From an uncultured Sutterella sp. (GTDB lineage Bacteria > Pseudomonadota > Gammaproteobacteria > Burkholderiales > Burkholderiaceae_F): DNA of 64,000 nucleotides. The stretch covers positions 124,001 through 188,000 of the forward strand of contig UQUR01000003.1 of the NCBI GenBank assembly GCA_900544345.1, in the 5' to 3' direction. The translations under genes and the position numbers were made by a program. The notes below the pieces were generated by a model, which had not been told where the DNA came from, ran no database searches, and worked only from the letters and a program-made list of their open reading frames with translations. Of this stretch, positions 62,386 through 64,000 are shown piece after piece; the first letter of the stretch is position 1, and the number at the start of each line of letters is the position of its first letter.

Positions 62386-62657
62386 ATTTGTTCAAAAATT
62401 TCCTACTTATGGAAAACAATAAAAAGTACGTATTCAGAATCAAACTCAGTGCATGTTACGATGAAAGAGATTTACCATGAGCTGTTTTGAAGCGATTTGA
62501 GCTTGATTGCTTATACAGGTAGAGAAGGAATCTAAATTGGATGCATTCTCAACTCTTTAAGTGACCTGCAATATAGGACGATTTTTTTTGCAGAACCGGA
62601 CAATTCAGAAAAGAAAACTGCAATCAAAAAAGTTAAAGACTTTTATAAATACAAAAC

Positions 62658-62711
62658 AAAAAGAGGTGTTGATTAAGCCTATGAATTAGACCTTTCTAAC
62701 ACCCCTTTTTA
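62658..62711. terminator. Bidirectional terminator between sstT and iadA
   Basis: A 13-bp stem with one mismatch (62658-62670 with 62698-62710), a 27-nt loop, A5 before and T5 after. It ends just before the iadA stop. Confidence 0.75.
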
Positions 62712-62720
62712 GCTTGAATT

Positions 62721-63860
62721 CTAGGCTTCAAAATTGGCGTGTTTCACGCTCTTGCCGCCTTTGACCCACGTTGTGCCTCGGGCAATCACGGTATCAATAT
62801 CGAGCGCTTCTGTGAGAACACAAAGATTTGCCTTCATACCTACATCCAAACGGGCTTCTTTCACCCCTAAAGAGTCAGCAACGTTGGATGTCGTCATCAT
62901 GAGTGCTGTTTCGAAATCGATGCCTGCCTGTACCATTTCTTTGAGCATTTGATGGTTGGCATTAACAGGAGCTGCAACAATAGCCACCATGATGCCGTTT
63001 TCAAATTTCGGCATAGAACCGTTGCCATCAGAGCTCATTGTAATGCGAGAACGGTCAACACCGGCCTTTAAGGCGCGTTCCACACATTCGACAAACGGAT
63101 AGTAATTACCGCCGCCGGAGGTAATGTCAATGACGCCGCCCTTTTTCGCAAATTCAATGGCTTGTTCAAAAAGTTTAGGTTCGCGACCCGTATGTGTTGG
63201 GGAGAAATGATGGCGGGGTAGGCCACGAGCAATGATTCGCTCGAATTGTTCGTAAGCTCCGCCGTAATCACCTAAGTGAACGTGAAGAATACCTTTTTTA
63301 CCAGAAAGCATACCGCCCATGCGAACATCGGCCACCAATTTAAGCATTTCGTCATCATTGGGGAATGAGCAACGATGATCTGCCAAAGCAAGCTTCACAC
63401 CAAGGACGGGTTCAATACAGATAATGTCTTTTCTGGGATTGCCGGTAATAGTCGGAGAGGGGAATTGGTAGGAACCAGTATGCATATAAGCCGTTAGCCC
63501 CTCTTGACGCAATCCCATAACTTTTGCGTAGAGCTCTTCAGGAAACTTTGTTGTACCTTCCGTTCCCATGACACCGCAGACTGTTGTAATACCACCCAAA
63601 AGTAGTTGAGAGGGCATAACAGGCGGAACACGCGTTGCAAAACCACCTTCTCCGCCGCCCCCCGTCAGGTGGACGTGTTGGTCGAAAAAGCCCGGTGTAA
63701 CAGTAGCCCCTTCTACGTCAATGACTTTAACCTCACCCGGCAGGCGCACATTTTCCAGACTGTCTTCAATAGCGGCGATCATTTCACCGCAAATTAAGAT
63801 GTCTTTCTTACCGACAGGAGCCGGAGTGTAGACATTGGCATTTTTGATAATCGTGAACAT
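62721..63860 (-). CDS. iadA: Beta-aspartyl-peptidase (isoaspartyl dipeptidase)
   Basis: The 379-residue amidohydrolase removes isoaspartyl residues from dipeptides produced in protein turnover. The metal-binding motif DQHVHLTGGGGEGG is near residue 60. LHVHLGDYGGAYEQF and the SSDGNGSMP block with the catalytic Asp follow. Length and motif order match IadA of E. coli. ATG 63860 has AAAAGGA upstream; an earlier in-frame ATG at 63887 does not. It is monocistronic within the window. Confidence 0.93.
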   Translation of the reverse strand: MFTIIKNANVYTPAPVGKKDILICGEMIAAIEDSLENVRLPGEVKVIDVEGATVTPGFFDQHVHLTGGGGEGGFATRVPPVMPSQLLLGGITTVCGVMGTEGTTKFPEELYAKVMGLRQEGLTAYMHTGSYQFPSPTITGNPRKDIICIEPVLGVKLALADHRCSFPNDDEMLKLVADVRMGGMLSGKKGILHVHLGDYGGAYEQFERIIARGLPRHHFSPTHTGREPKLFEQAIEFAKKGGVIDITSGGGNYYPFVECVERALKAGVDRSRITMSSDGNGSMPKFENGIMVAIVAAPVNANHQMLKEMVQAGIDFETALMMTTSNVADSLGVKEARLDVGMKANLCVLTEALDIDTVIARGTTWVKGGKSVKHANFEA

Positions 63861-64000
63861 AATCCGATCCTTTTGAAAAATCTGCACGCAACCACACCCG
63901 TTGTGTCGGAAGTTACGTGCCTCTGGGATCAGTATAACAATTCAACCGTCTTCTTCGCCTGTATACTTCTGCGTGTTTGTCCCTAGAAAATCATATGACA

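Larger units (their letters stand above)
62310..62720. other. sstT-iadA intergenic region with repeated half-sites
   Basis: A 411-bp gap between convergent genes. The 14-mer AAAAAGGGGTGTTA at 62329-62342 has a perfect inverted copy at 62697-62710, and a one-base variant at 62658-62670 (13 bases). The left copy forms a hairpin with 62371-62381 (sstT terminator). The variant and the right copy form the second hairpin. Between them, 62544-62675 reads as an open frame of about 40 codons ending in KVKDFYKYKTKRGVD, with no start; it may be a coding relic. The rest shows no structure I can support. Confidence 0.55.

Noticed and set aside
1..64000. Prophage, insertion sequence, CRISPR or defence island
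   Set aside because: No integrase, transposase, regularly spaced repeats or defence-type domains were found; all substantial frames are housekeeping, transport or envelope genes.

Overview
The window is a chromosomal segment of a betaproteobacterium (Burkholderiales). Several things point to that group: the order rnpA-rpmH / dnaA-dnaN-gyrB without recF, birA-coaX followed by a SPOR-type gene, the DUF971-ubiE-Tim44 block, the cydP-cydA-cydB-cydX-ybgE operon, and L34, AtpE and DnaA sequences of betaproteobacterial type. A modest GC content and a menaquinone-type prenyltransferase (MenA), which is unusual in Betaproteobacteria, suggest Sutterellaceae such as Parasutterella. That placement is inference. 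It is housekeeping chromosome. I see no prophage, insertion sequence, CRISPR array or integron.

Layout. 1-7.8 kb: a truncated SPOR-type gene, coaX and birA (minus). Next come a DacA-like gene with all catalytic motifs replaced, ybeD and menA (plus), then a dolP-like lipoprotein gene leading into a NitT/TauT-type ABC importer (minus). 7.84-8.46 kb: an AT-rich gap with six exact DnaA boxes. 8.5-14.7 kb: 5'-nucleotidase, gyrB, dnaN, dnaA (minus). 14.7-15.3 kb: the dnaA/rpmH gap where transcription polarity switches. 15.3-25 kb: rpmH, rnpA, yidD, yidC, mnmE, mnmG, rsmG, a marC gene, parA and parB, with three parS-like sites. 25.2-32.2 kb: the complete F1Fo ATP synthase operon. 32.3-42.3 kb: uspA, yggU, hemE, priA, tRNA-Arg, DUF971, ubiE/menG, a Tim44-like gene, glmU and glmS. 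42.4-49.8 kb: a second marC gene and an RND efflux operon ending in its own TetR regulator. 49.9-53.4 kb: a periplasmic Do-type protease and a two-component system. 53.5-64 kb: a Tic20-like membrane protein gene, a FadL-type porin gene, yaeQ, the cytochrome bd operon, a DUF1801 gene, a DUF3455 lipoprotein gene, sstT and iadA.

How it fits together. The centre holds replication initiation (DnaA, DnaN, GyrB, PriA), segregation (ParAB and parS) and the translation/membrane-insertion block (L34, RnpA, YidD, YidC, MnmEG, RsmG). Energy genes are prominent: ATP synthase, cytochrome bd quinol oxidase and two menaquinone steps (MenA, MenG/UbiE). Envelope functions include GlmU/GlmS, the efflux pump, the Do protease, DolP and FadL. 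The items most worth a second look are the DacA pseudoenzyme, DnaA-box clusters at unexpected places (downstream of gyrB and in front of priA), the parS trio, inverted repeats in front of dnaA, a terminator-like leader before fadL, a low-GC block inside fadL, and a palindromic operator candidate for the pump.
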